DNA of 64,000 bases from positions 29,651,565 through 29,715,564 of the forward strand of contig CM050451.1 of NCBI GenBank assembly GCA_027563935.2. The letters are read 5' to 3'. Position 1 is the first letter of the stretch. Every line of letters starts with the position of its first letter. Source of the stretch: Costus lasius (taxonomy: Eukaryota > Streptophyta > Magnoliopsida > Zingiberales > Costaceae). A model generated the notes under the pieces. The model saw nothing but the letters and a program-made list of their open reading frames with translations, did not search any database and was not told the DNA's origin. Position numbers and translations under genes: made by a program. Shown piece by piece: positions 49,748 through 59,242 of this stretch.

Positions 49748-51569
49748 AAGTTAACGCATGTTTTTGTATGATTGCTTAAGCCATTTTGTGATCCATGCTT
49801 GCGAAAATGCTTAGATCTTTCATACATGCAAAAATACATGTTTACATGTCATAAGCGAAACTTGTGTTTGTTTTCTTTGCGCATGTATGTTGGCGCATGA
49901 TGTAGTTTTTCTCCTAAAAATATATCACTTGCGCGACTCATTGTAGATCTAAGATGCGCCTGCATTAAACCCTTAGACGGGTTATTAGGGTTGAAGTTAT
50001 CCCCTAGGTTAGATCCAATCAGTCTGATCAGACTATCTGACAGCCTTGATGGGTTGACTGGATAGCACCTTGGCGCAAGCTTGAGGTGGCTATAGGTCGA
50101 CTGCAGACAGGCGTGTAGCGATGTCTGATTGAGACGACCCATGAACGCACCTGAGTTAGGCCCGGGGTCACACCCGCTTGCCAGACCTCAGTGTGGTCGT
50201 TCAGCCCTTGGCACATGCATGGTTGACCTTTTGGTCGACTCAAGTCAGTTAGGACTTGGTGCATGCAAGGGCAGTGGATCTGACTAGGATGGATGAGTGG
50301 ATCCCTAGTAATGGACCGTTGTAAGGTTGTAGGGCAAATAAGGAAAATTAAAATTGATCCTATGGGGTTTTCAAAAATTTTAATTTTTATGATGGATCAC
50401 ATGATTGTTGAATGATGCATATGTATGTTTATTTAATCTTATGTGGGCTGCCCATTTTAATGTGTGTTGTGCTGGGGCCTGCGTGCCTGGAATTAATTGT
50501 AAATTAATTTTTAGTTTTGTGATCTGCGTATCACAGTTCAATTGATTTATAATGTGAAATTGACCTGCGTGTCAATCTTGTCTAGATAGTTAAATTTGTA
50601 ATTTAATTAGACAAGAGCACAGAGCACACATGGCAGAGGCGCATGCAGCTTGAGGCTTGACTAGGTGGAAGGTCCAGGGTTCGACTCTGGGACCAGGCGC
50701 AAATTCCTGGTGGGCGCACCACAGCTGCAGATGGCGCTTGGGCCCTGGTTTGGGCAAGATGAGCAGCTAAAGACCCATGAAGAGCAAGTGCAGACTTAAG
50801 TTAGGTTAAGGTCTCACTAGGGCTATGGGCTTTTACCACATAAGATTCATGCTTTCTTTTATTTAATGTTTGAATATTAGAATTGCATGATTAAGTTTAT
50901 CTTCTGCTATCACCATAGGAATTGCATGATAGTGAAGAAGATAAAAGACCGTTAAAATCCAACGCTGAAATATCAAGCTCGTAAGCCTTCTGACGCGAAA
51001 CCTCACTGTTCTGATTATCGTTGGAGCCGTGTTGTACCCACTCAGTGGGCACGTCCATCTATCTTCAGACGGTGCGGGATTACACCTGTGTGTTACAGAG
51101 TAGGGATTTATCCCTTCTCGTTGCTCAGCATAGCACATGGTGGTCCAGGGAGTAGGTCGGGTCAGCTTGACCGTGTAGGCTACATATGTGGCGCATATGG
51201 TAGCACATGGAGGCAGCCATCTGTGGGGTCAGAGACTGTGTTGTACCAACTCAGTTGGCACAGTCTGCTGGACTGCCCAGATGAAGGGGAATCGCACGGG
51301 TTGGCGATCGGCAGGGACTGCCTACCAGAGATTAGTGCTTGTACTCTCTGTGCATCTTATCTCGCCTGAGCGGGACGCGGAGACCAAGTATGAAATCTGG
51401 ATCCCATCTCACTAAAAGAGTTCTACTCTTTCGGGCTGTTTTGTTGGATTTTTCAAGCCAGATAAAATAGTGAGAAAAAGAATCTTTCTTAAGTCCTGAT
51501 TGATTCTTATACATTGATACTGACCTTGCTGTTCTTGCATTGTTGTAGATACCTGCAGCAACGAACACC
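49748..51569 (+). other. Structured untranslated leader of element A
   Basis: About 1.8 kb without a plausible gene. Hairpins seen: 50475-50488 (GGGC, loop CTGCGT), 50518-50535 (TGTGAT/ATCACA, loop CTGCGT), 50559-50576 (ATTGAC/GTCAAT, loop CTGCGT), 50577-50615 (CTTGTCTA/TAGACAAG), 50674-50690 (CCAGG/TCTGG, loop GTTCGAC), CTATCA/TGATAG near 50908-50935, 51037-51049 (CCCAC/GTGGG), 51246-51258 (CCAAC/GTTGG) and 51361-51374 (CTCGC/GCGGG, loop CTGA). TTGTTGTAG at 51540-51548 precedes the gag ATG by about 20 bases and resembles a splice acceptor. Confidence 0.78.
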
Positions 51570-54500
51570 ATGAACTTCAATGTGCGATCCCTACTGGAAA
51601 GGGAGAAGTTTGCTGGGCCGAACTTCTCTGACTGGTTTGGACACCTTAAGATCGTTCTTAAGGCAGAGAGGAAACTGTATGTCCTCGAGACGGCGATACC
51701 GCCGCAGCCAGCTCCGAACGCCGCAAGGGCGGTTCGGGAAGCCTATGAAAAGCATGTCAATGATAGCATTGATGTCGCTTGCCTGATGCTAGCGTCTATG
51801 ACGCCACCGCTGCAGCGTCAGCATGAGGATATGTCGGCTATAGAGATTATAGCGAACCTCAAGATGCTGTATGCTGCACAGGCGAGGACTGAACGCTATA
51901 ACTTGACGAAGCTCTTCTTTCAGAGCAAACTGGCTGAAGGGAGCCCAGTGGGAGCTCACGTGCTCAAGATGATTGGGCACAAGGAGGCTCTAGAGAAACT
52001 GGGGCATACCATCAACCAGGAGCTTGCTGTGGATATTATTCTGCAGTCTCTCCCGCCTTCATTCGACGCGTTCATTATTAATTTTAATATGAACAAAATC
52101 GATTGTACTCCGGCAGAGCTGCTGAATATGCTCTTGACCACTGAGGAGACTCTGAAGGGTAAGCCTTCGACCTCTGTCTTAATGGTTCCTTCTAGGAACA
52201 AAAGGAAGGGGAAGAAGGGCAAGGCCCCCATCAAGAGTTACAGCAAGGCTCTGAAGCAAAAGGTCAAGCGGTCCAAGGAATACAGATGTTTCCACTGTGG
52301 CCAGCTGGGTCACTGGAATAAGGACTGTAAAGCGCTCCAAGGAGATAAGAGGGGAAGCTTCGCTTCTGGCTCAGGTATATTCGTGACTGAGGTCATGTTT
52401 TCTTCTTCTATATCATGGGTGTTGGACACTGCATGTGGAGTTCACATTTGTTCAAATGTACAGGAACTCAAGAGAAGAAGACAGGTGGGACAGCATGAGG
52501 TGGACCTACGCGTTGGAAACGGGGCACGGGTTGCTGCTGTTGCTGTAGGAGACTACTTCATTTCTTTACCATCTGGACTTGTATTGGAACTAAACAATTA
52601 TTACTTTGTTCCCAGTATTACTAAAAATATTATCTCCATTCCTGCTCTTGTCAGGAAGGGATTTTCCTTTGAATGCAATATTTCAAAGTGTATTTTGTCT
52701 TTTGATAATATTGTTTATGCAACTGGTTCAATTAACAATGGGTTATTCGTGTTGGACATGGAAAGTTCGATACAAAATATTGATATTAAGAAAGCCAAGT
52801 ATGCTGATGATAGCACCTTGCTATGGCATAGTCGTTTAGGCCATATAAACGAGAAACGCATTAAGCGGTTGCATGATTATGGACTGCTGGGATCATTCTC
52901 CTACAAGGAGATTGATACATGCAAGGCTTGTTTAATGGGTAAAATGACGAAGTCACCTTTTCCTCACAAAGGTCAAAGGGCTTCAGGTTTACTTGACCTT
53001 ATACACAGTGATGTGTGTGGGCCATTTAGTAAACATGCCAGAGGTGGCTATCAGTACTTCATTACCTTTACTGATGATTTCAGTAGGTATGGCTATGTCT
53101 ATCTGATGAGACATAAGAGTGAATCTTTTGACAAGTTCAAAGAGTTCAAGAATGAAGTACAGAATCAGCTAGGCCGAAATATCAAGGCACTTCGCTCAGA
53201 TCGAGGTGGAGAATACTTGAGTCATACGTTTACTGACTATCTGAAGGAGTGTGGGATTATCTCACAGCTCACTCCGCCAGGAACACCGCAATGGAATGGT
53301 GTGTCCGAGAGGAGAAATAGAACGTTACTTGATATGGTTCGTTCTATGATGAGTCAGGCTTCTTTACCCAACTCCTTTTGGGGTTTTGCACTGGAAATAG
53401 CTGCAAAAGTACTAAACCGAGTGCCATCCAAGGCCGTTTCAAAGACGCCATATGAGTTATGGTATGGGAAACAGCCGAGCTTAACATTTATCAGGATCTG
53501 GGGCTACGAGGCTTATGTCAAAAAGCTCGCCTCTGGGAAACTAGAGAGCAGATCTGACAAATGTATCTTTGTCGGTTACCCTAAGGAAACTAAGGGTTAT
53601 TATTTCTTCGATCCCAAGGAGAACAAGGTTTTTGTTGCTCGGACGGCCATATTTCTTGAGAAGGAGTTTCTTCTGCAAGAGGCCAGTGGGAGAGAAATAA
53701 AGCTGGATGAGAATCCAGAGGAAGGACAAAGTGCTCAAGCACAGTTGGATGAGCCTGAGCCAGTAGATCAGGTTATTGAACAACCTGAGGCTCAGATATC
53801 ACGGGAACTGCGAAGATCGGGAAGGATTCGTCGACAGCCTGAGCGCTATGACGGAGTCTACATCATTGATAATGATGAACCCCTCACTTATGCAGATGCG
53901 GTCAGTGGACCGGAGTCAGCGAGATGGCTTGAAGCTATGCGCGCCGAGATGGACTCCATGTCAGATAACCAAGTTTGGGATTTGGTTGATCCGCCTCCGG
54001 GAGTTATCCCTATAGGCTGTAAATGGATCTTCAAGAAGAAGATTGACATGGATGGTAACGTGGTTACCTATAAAGGCAGGCTAGTTGCGAAAGGTTTCAA
54101 ACAAATCTACGGGATAGATTATGATGAAACTTTCTCACCTGTAGCTATGTTTAAGTCTATTCGGATTCTTTTCGCGATAGCTGCATATTACGATTATGAG
54201 ATTTGGCAAATGGATGTGAAAACAGCTTTCCTAAATGGAAATCTGGATGAGGATGTGTACATGACACAACCTGAGGGTTTCACTAATCCATCAGATCGTC
54301 ATAAAATATGCAAGTTAAAGAAGTCCATTTATGGACTTAAGCAAGCATCAAGAAGCTGGAATATTCGTTTTGATGAATCAGTCACTGATTTTGGTTTCAT
54401 CAAGAACGAGGATGACCCGTGTGTATATAAGAGGTTTAGTGGGAGCGTGATAACTTTCCTAGTCCTCTACGTCGATGACATCTTGATCATTGGAAATGAC

Positions 54501-55451
54501 ATTCCTGAAATGCATGCTGTTAAGGCATGGTTAAGGAAATGTTTCCAGATGAAAGATCTAGGAGAAGCAGCCTATGTATTAGGTGTGAAGATCTACAGGG
54601 ATAGATCTAAGAGGCTTCTCGGGCTGTGCCAGAGTACTTACATCGAAAAGGTCCTGGAGAGATTTCATTTAGAGAATTCTAAACGAGGATATCTTCCAGT
54701 CAGACATGGTCTGAGTCTTTCGAAGAGTCAGTGTCCACAAACACAGACTGAGAAAGATGAAATGGACAATACGCCTTATGCTTCGGCTATTGGATCCATT
54801 ATGTATGCGATGTTGTGTACTCGCCCAGACGTCGCTTACGGTTTAAGCGTGACCAGTCGTTTCCAAAGTAATCCAGGTGTGGCGCACTGGATTGCAGTCA
54901 AGAACATTTTAAAATATCTGCGGAGGACCAAAGATATGTTCTTGATATATGGTGGTCAGGAAGAACTCAGTATTGAGGGATATACTGACGCTTCGTTCCA
55001 GTCTGACCAGGATGATTTCCGATCACAATCAGGCTATGTTTTTAGCTTGAATGGAGGTGCAGTGGTGTGGAAAAGTTTCAAACAGTCAACTGTTGCTGAT
55101 TCCACAACAGAAGCCGAGTATGTTGCAGCCTCGGAAGCATCCAAGGAGGCAGTATGGATTCGTAAGTTCGTGAGAGAACTTGGTGTCGTTCCTTCGAGTG
55201 CAGATCCTTTGGTTATCTTTTGTGATAACACTGGAGCAATCGCACAAGCAAAGGAACCACGGTCGCACCAGAAGTCCAAGCACATACAGAGACGGTTTCA
55301 TTTGATCAGGGAGATCATAGATCGTGGCGAGATCAAAATCTGCAAGGTTCATACAGATGACAATCTAGCAGACCCGCTTACTAAGCCTCTGGCGCAGCAG
55401 AAGCATGAGAAGCACTGTAATAATATGGGTTTGAGATTTCTCAACCATTAG
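51570..55451 (+). CDS. Intact Ty1/copia gag-pol polyprotein (element A)
   Basis: 1293 residues, starting MNFNVRSLLEREKFAG; the ATG is shared by B and G. In order: gag capsid region (1-200), basic stretch and CCHC zinc knuckle CFHCGQLGHWNKDC (240-253), aspartic protease with LDTACGVHIC (Asp 286), HHCC finger (420-453), integrase with Asp 481, Asp 544 and Glu 580 (a DD35E spacing), a variable acidic linker with an RRSGRIRRQPERYDG motif (about 755), reverse transcriptase with YVDDILIIGND (Asp 969-970), RNase H with GYTDASFQSD (Asp 1140), TTEAE (1181-1183) and CDNTGA (Asp 1219). Gag builds the cytoplasmic particle; pol copies the RNA from the tRNA primer and inserts it. Gag and pol share one frame, so how excess gag is made is not visible. 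Confidence 0.97.
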   Translation: MNFNVRSLLEREKFAGPNFSDWFGHLKIVLKAERKLYVLETAIPPQPAPNAARAVREAYEKHVNDSIDVACLMLASMTPPLQRQHEDMSAIEIIANLKMLYAAQARTERYNLTKLFFQSKLAEGSPVGAHVLKMIGHKEALEKLGHTINQELAVDIILQSLPPSFDAFIINFNMNKIDCTPAELLNMLLTTEETLKGKPSTSVLMVPSRNKRKGKKGKAPIKSYSKALKQKVKRSKEYRCFHCGQLGHWNKDCKALQGDKRGSFASGSGIFVTEVMFSSSISWVLDTACGVHICSNVQELKRRRQVGQHEVDLRVGNGARVAAVAVGDYFISLPSGLVLELNNYYFVPSITKNIISIPALVRKGFSFECNISKCILSFDNIVYATGSINNGLFVLDMESSIQNIDIKKAKYADDSTLLWHSRLGHINEKRIKRLHDYGLLGSFSYKEIDTCKACLMGKMTKSPFPHKGQRASGLLDLIHSDVCGPFSKHARGGYQYFITFTDDFSRYGYVYLMRHKSESFDKFKEFKNEVQNQLGRNIKALRSDRGGEYLSHTFTDYLKECGIISQLTPPGTPQWNGVSERRNRTLLDMVRSMMSQASLPNSFWGFALEIAAKVLNRVPSKAVSKTPYELWYGKQPSLTFIRIWGYEAYVKKLASGKLESRSDKCIFVGYPKETKGYYFFDPKENKVFVARTAIFLEKEFLLQEASGREIKLDENPEEGQSAQAQLDEPEPVDQVIEQPEAQISRELRRSGRIRRQPERYDGVYIIDNDEPLTYADAVSGPESARWLEAMRAEMDSMSDNQVWDLVDPPPGVIPIGCKWIFKKKIDMDGNVVTYKGRLVAKGFKQIYGIDYDETFSPVAMFKSIRILFAIAAYYDYEIWQMDVKTAFLNGNLDEDVYMTQPEGFTNPSDRHKICKLKKSIYGLKQASRSWNIRFDESVTDFGFIKNEDDPCVYKRFSGSVITFLVLYVDDILIIGNDIPEMHAVKAWLRKCFQMKDLGEAAYVLGVKIYRDRSKRLLGLCQSTYIEKVLERFHLENSKRGYLPVRHGLSLSKSQCPQTQTEKDEMDNTPYASAIGSIMYAMLCTRPDVAYGLSVTSRFQSNPGVAHWIAVKNILKYLRRTKDMFLIYGGQEELSIEGYTDASFQSDQDDFRSQSGYVFSLNGGAVVWKSFKQSTVADSTTEAEYVAASEASKEAVWIRKFVRELGVVPSSADPLVIFCDNTGAIAQAKEPRSHQKSKHIQRRFHLIREIIDRGEIKICKVHTDDNLADPLTKPLAQQKHEKHCNNMGLRFLNH

Positions 55452-55454
55452 ATT

Positions 55455-55471
55455 AAGTGCAAGTGGGAGAT
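55455..55471 (+). other. Polypurine tract of element A
   Basis: AAGTGCAAGTGGGAGAT between the stop codon and the 3' LTR start at 55472. Confidence 0.88.
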
Positions 55472-57168
55472 TGTTGGGGTATGCCCTTAAGGCTAATGTT
55501 TGAGGCCTGTGGGAATGTATCTGTATCATGTAATAAACTGTTATGTTTATAAAGGCATGGTTATTATTCAGTTGTTTACATTGTCTGCTGCAATATATGT
55601 TCTTCTGAATAATGTCTCAAAGCTGTTCAGCTAGGCTGACGTGCTATAAGTCCTTAGTCGAGATATCTTGGTGAACATGAGACAGCCTTGATATGATTGA
55701 GACTAATATGTGTTCTAATCTTATAGGATGCTACGAGCATGGAATAAGGTGTAGACTCATGGGTACATTGGATGTACTGGACAGACCCTACTAGGATGTT
55801 CAATTGTTTGTCACAATGTGAATATTCCTTGAGTGAGACAAGTGGCACATTTCCTTTGACTTGAGATCACTTGTGTTTTCTAAATGATGATTGTCATTGT
55901 TTTGAGATAGTTCAATATCATTTGAAACACAATGATTATAGACTATCTTGGATGGTGAACTTGAATCAGGTTAGGGCACTAGTGATAGACATAGGATTGC
56001 CGTCTCCTTGTTTAAGGAGTGTGATGTTCTAAAGGGGCCCCCCTCGGATGAGATGATTGAGAAAGTGTATGGCCATACCCAGATGACTATGTTCATCTGA
56101 TCTAATCATGCTTATCATATTGGAGCTACAGGCTTGACAGGCTTGTCCAATAAGAACATCCAGTGGCAAAGGAAATATGCATGCCTAGTGATGTTGATTC
56201 ACACTTGTGCTGTTTTTGGGTGTAGTCTTGGAAGACTCTTTCCTTTATATCGGGAGACAGTGATGTGTTGCTAGATACCCCTCACTGATCGTGATAACAT
56301 GAGTTATCGTTACCGACATTTAAAGGAAACCCTCAGGGTCGCACAATTTGATGATATGGCTTACTTAAGTCAGATCGTGTGGACTGAATTGTTTGGGTTC
56401 AGTTTAAAGGGATTTAATCTCTGATTGAAAGTGAGATCTGGTCTGATCATGTTTGATTGATTAGGGCTTGAGATCGGTAAGCTTCGATCGAGAGAATGAA
56501 TGCTAGATCAGTCAGATCAGAAGCATTGAGAGATTGACGGTCAGATCGAGAGCCTTTGGGTTTATTTTGATCTGGACTTATTTCTTGGTTTATTTGGTTA
56601 GTGGACCAAATCGGTTTGAACCAGCTCATGGATGAGCGCATGGTTCAATGGTGATGTGGCATTTGCGATTGGGGTAAACCCAAGATCGCATATGGAGAAG
56701 TGGGATGCTATTTTTAGCACTTCTCAAACGTGGCCATGAACTCACGTCGCCCCTCTCTTGCCTCTTCACGCAATTGACGCCTCCTTGGGTTGTCATCGAG
56801 CGGCATTCTCGTGTGAGGAAGTCTAAGGCGACAAGAGAAAAACGCCAAGAAAGAAAAAGCTCTCTTTTCCCTTTTGCATTCGATCAGAGACACCTTGGAC
56901 GACTCTTGCTAGCACAAGGGACGACAAGAAGGAGCCAAGACTCATCTTGTGTGTGACGATTTGGAGGAGATCTTCATTGCTCTCTTTCTTCCAAGGCGCC
57001 ATCTAGAAATGGCAATGGTATGGATCGAATCACTTCTTTTACAATCGGTTTTTTGTTAAGTTGATCATATGATACATGCTCTTCGATCTATGAAACCCTT
57101 TATCCGCTGCCCCCCTACTTTGATTGCGCCACTTTAGGGTTTTGCTCCCCCTCGAAGGGGACTCTTCA
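55472..57168 (+). repeat. 3' LTR of element A (1697 bp)
   Basis: Same length as the 5' LTR; differences seen by eye include G/A in the AACGTGAG block, A/G in CGATCAAGAG, A/C in GATAGAGAG, A/G in CGTCACCCC and A/C in GCTCTATTT. Confidence 0.96.
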
Positions 57169-57173
57169 CTTCT

Positions 57174-57403
57174 GTGATAACACTGGAGCAATCGCACAAG
57201 CAAAGGAACCGCGGTCGCACCAGAAGTCCAAGCACATACAGAGATGGTTTCACTTGATCCGGGAGATCATTGATCGTGGCGAGATCAAAATCTGCAAGGT
57301 TCATACAGATGACAATCTGGCAGACCCGCTTACCAAGCCTCTGGCGCAGCAGAAGCATGAGAAGCACTGTAATAATATGGGTTTGAGATTCCTCAACCAT
57401 TAG
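57174..57403 (+). pseudogene. Copia gag-pol of element B, last 76 codons
   Basis: Resumes GTGATAACACTGGAGC after the target duplicate CTTCT and gives the RNase H end NTGAIAQAKEPRSHQKS, HTDDNLADPLTKPLAQQ and GLRFLNH before TAG at 57401. It is separated from the first part (to 48036) by element A. Confidence 0.93.
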
Positions 57404-57406
57404 ATT

Positions 57407-57423
57407 AAGTGCAAGTGGGAGAT
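57407..57423 (+). other. Polypurine tract of element B
   Basis: AAGTGCAAGTGGGAGAT immediately before the 3' LTR at 57424. Confidence 0.85.
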
Positions 57424-59101
57424 TGTTGGGGTATGCCCTTAAGGCTAATGTTTGAGGCCTTGGGATTGTATCAGTATCATGTATAAACTCTTATGTTTAT
57501 AAAGGCAATGGTTGTTATTCAGGTTGATATATTATCTGCTGCAATACATATACTTCTGAATAATGTCTCAATGCTGTTCAGCTAGGCTGACATGCACTTT
57601 TGTCCTTAGTCGAGATATCTTGGTGAACATGAGACAGCCTTGATATGATTGAGACTAATATGTATTCTAATCTTATAGGATGCTTCGAGCATGGAATAAG
57701 ATGTAGACTCATGGGTACATTGGATGTACTGGACAGACCCTACTAGGATTTTCAATTGCTTGTCACAATGTGAATAATCCTTGATTGCAACAAGTGGCAC
57801 ATTTCCTCTGACTTGAGATCACTTGTGTTTCTAAATGATGATTGTCATTGTTTTGAGGTAGTTCAATATCATTTGAAACATAATGGTTATAGACTATCTT
57901 GGATGGTGAGCTTGAGTCATGTTAGGGCACTAGTGATAGATAAAGGATCGCCGTCTCCTTCATTGGAGTGTGATGTTCTAAAGGGCCCCCTTGGATGAGA
58001 TGATTGAGAAAGTGTATGGCCATACCCAGGTGACTATGTTCATCTGATCTAATCATGCTCATCATATTGGAGTTACAAGCTTGACAGGCTTGTCCAATAA
58101 GAACATCCAGTGGCAAAGGAAACATGTATGCCTAGTGAGTTGATTCACACTTGTGCTGTGGTTTGGGTGTAGTCTTGGAAGACTCTTTCCTTTATATCGG
58201 GAGACAGTGATGTGTTGCTAGATACCCCTCGCTGATCGTGATGACGTAAGTTATCGTTACCGACATTTAAAGGAAACCCTTAGGGTCGCACAATTTGATG
58301 ATATGGCTTACTTAAGTCAGATCGTGTGGACTGAATTGTTTAGGTTCAGTTTAAAGGGATTTAATCTCTGATTGTGAGTGAGATCTGGTCTGTTCATGTT
58401 TAATTGATTAGGGCTTAAGATCGGTAAGCTTCGATTGAGAGAATGGATGCTAGATCGGTGAGATCAGGAGCATCGAGAGATCAACGGTCAGATCTTAAGC
58501 CTCAGGGGTTTATTGTAATCTGGACTAATGGCTTGGGTTGTTTGGTTTCTTGAACCAAACCGAATTGAACCAGCTCATTGGATGAGCGCATGGTTCAAAT
58601 GAAGAGGCATTTTGCGATTGGGGTAAGTTGTGGTCGCATGAACGTTGAGACTTTTCTATTTTTAGAAAGCATGTCTCTAAACGTGACCATGACTCTCACG
58701 TTCTCAATGCTCATGCTCTCTTGACGCCTCTTTGGGCTTTTCGACACTTGCATCTCTTGCGTGTGAAGGTGTGGACGAAAAGAGGAGCTCTCGCCAAGCA
58801 TAGGATTTCTCATCTCTTCCCTTCCATTCGGTCAGGATACTTGGACGATCCTTGCTAGCACAAGGGGCGACAAGGAGGAGCCAAGACTCATCTTGTGTGC
58901 GTCATCTCTGGAGAAGATCCATTTCGATCTTTGCTTCCAAGACGCCATCTAGAAATGGCATCGGTATGATTTCTTCTCTTGTATGTAATCATTTTAACGT
59001 TGATCGTAAAGCATGCAATAGATCTAGAAACCCTCTTCCGCTGTTTAAATCCCTTACATGTGCCTATTAGGGTTTCATCCCCTTGTCTAGGGGACCTTTC
59101 A
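57424..59101 (+). repeat. 3' LTR of element B (1678 bp)
   Basis: TGTTGGGGTATG to GGGACCTTTCA, equal in length to 40855-42532, then the target duplicate GTCAA (59102-59106). Confidence 0.95.
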
Positions 59102-59242
59102 GTCAAGATTAACAGAGTTGACACAGAGAACAATCTGGCAGACCCATTGACCAAGGCTTGGGCGCAACAGAAGCATGATGGTCACGCTAGAGATATGGGA
59201 TTGAGGCTCCTCAACATCTAGGTCTTAGTGCAAGTGGGAGAT
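59102..59242 (+). pseudogene. Copia RNase H C-terminus and polypurine tract of element C
   Basis: Continues the frame broken at 40854: the joined text reads GDVKINRVDTENNLADPLTK across the junction, then GLRLLNI and TAG at 59219-59221. AGTGCAAGTGGGAGAT (59227-59242) is the PPT, shared with family 1. Confidence 0.9.

Larger units (their letters stand above)
48037..57168 (+). mobile_element. Ty1/copia element A (family 1), complete and apparently intact
   Basis: 9132 bp: LTR 48037-49733, PBS, leader, one 3882-bp gag-pol ORF, PPT, LTR 55472-57168. Target duplication CTTCT at 48032-48036 and 57169-57173; joining the flanks restores the RNase H text of B. The LTRs are equal in length (1697 bp) and differ at about five sites by eye (0.3%). 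Every feature needed for an autonomous copia cycle is present; whether it is transcribed is unknown. Confidence 0.97.
40855..59101 (+). mobile_element. Ty1/copia element B (family 1), inserted in C and split by A
   Basis: Target duplication GTCAA at 40850-40854 and 59102-59106. Both LTRs are 1678 bp. Taking out A and one CTTCT leaves a gag-pol of exactly 3882 bp, the same as in A and G. The LTRs differ at about six or seven sites by eye (about 0.4%). Confidence 0.96.
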
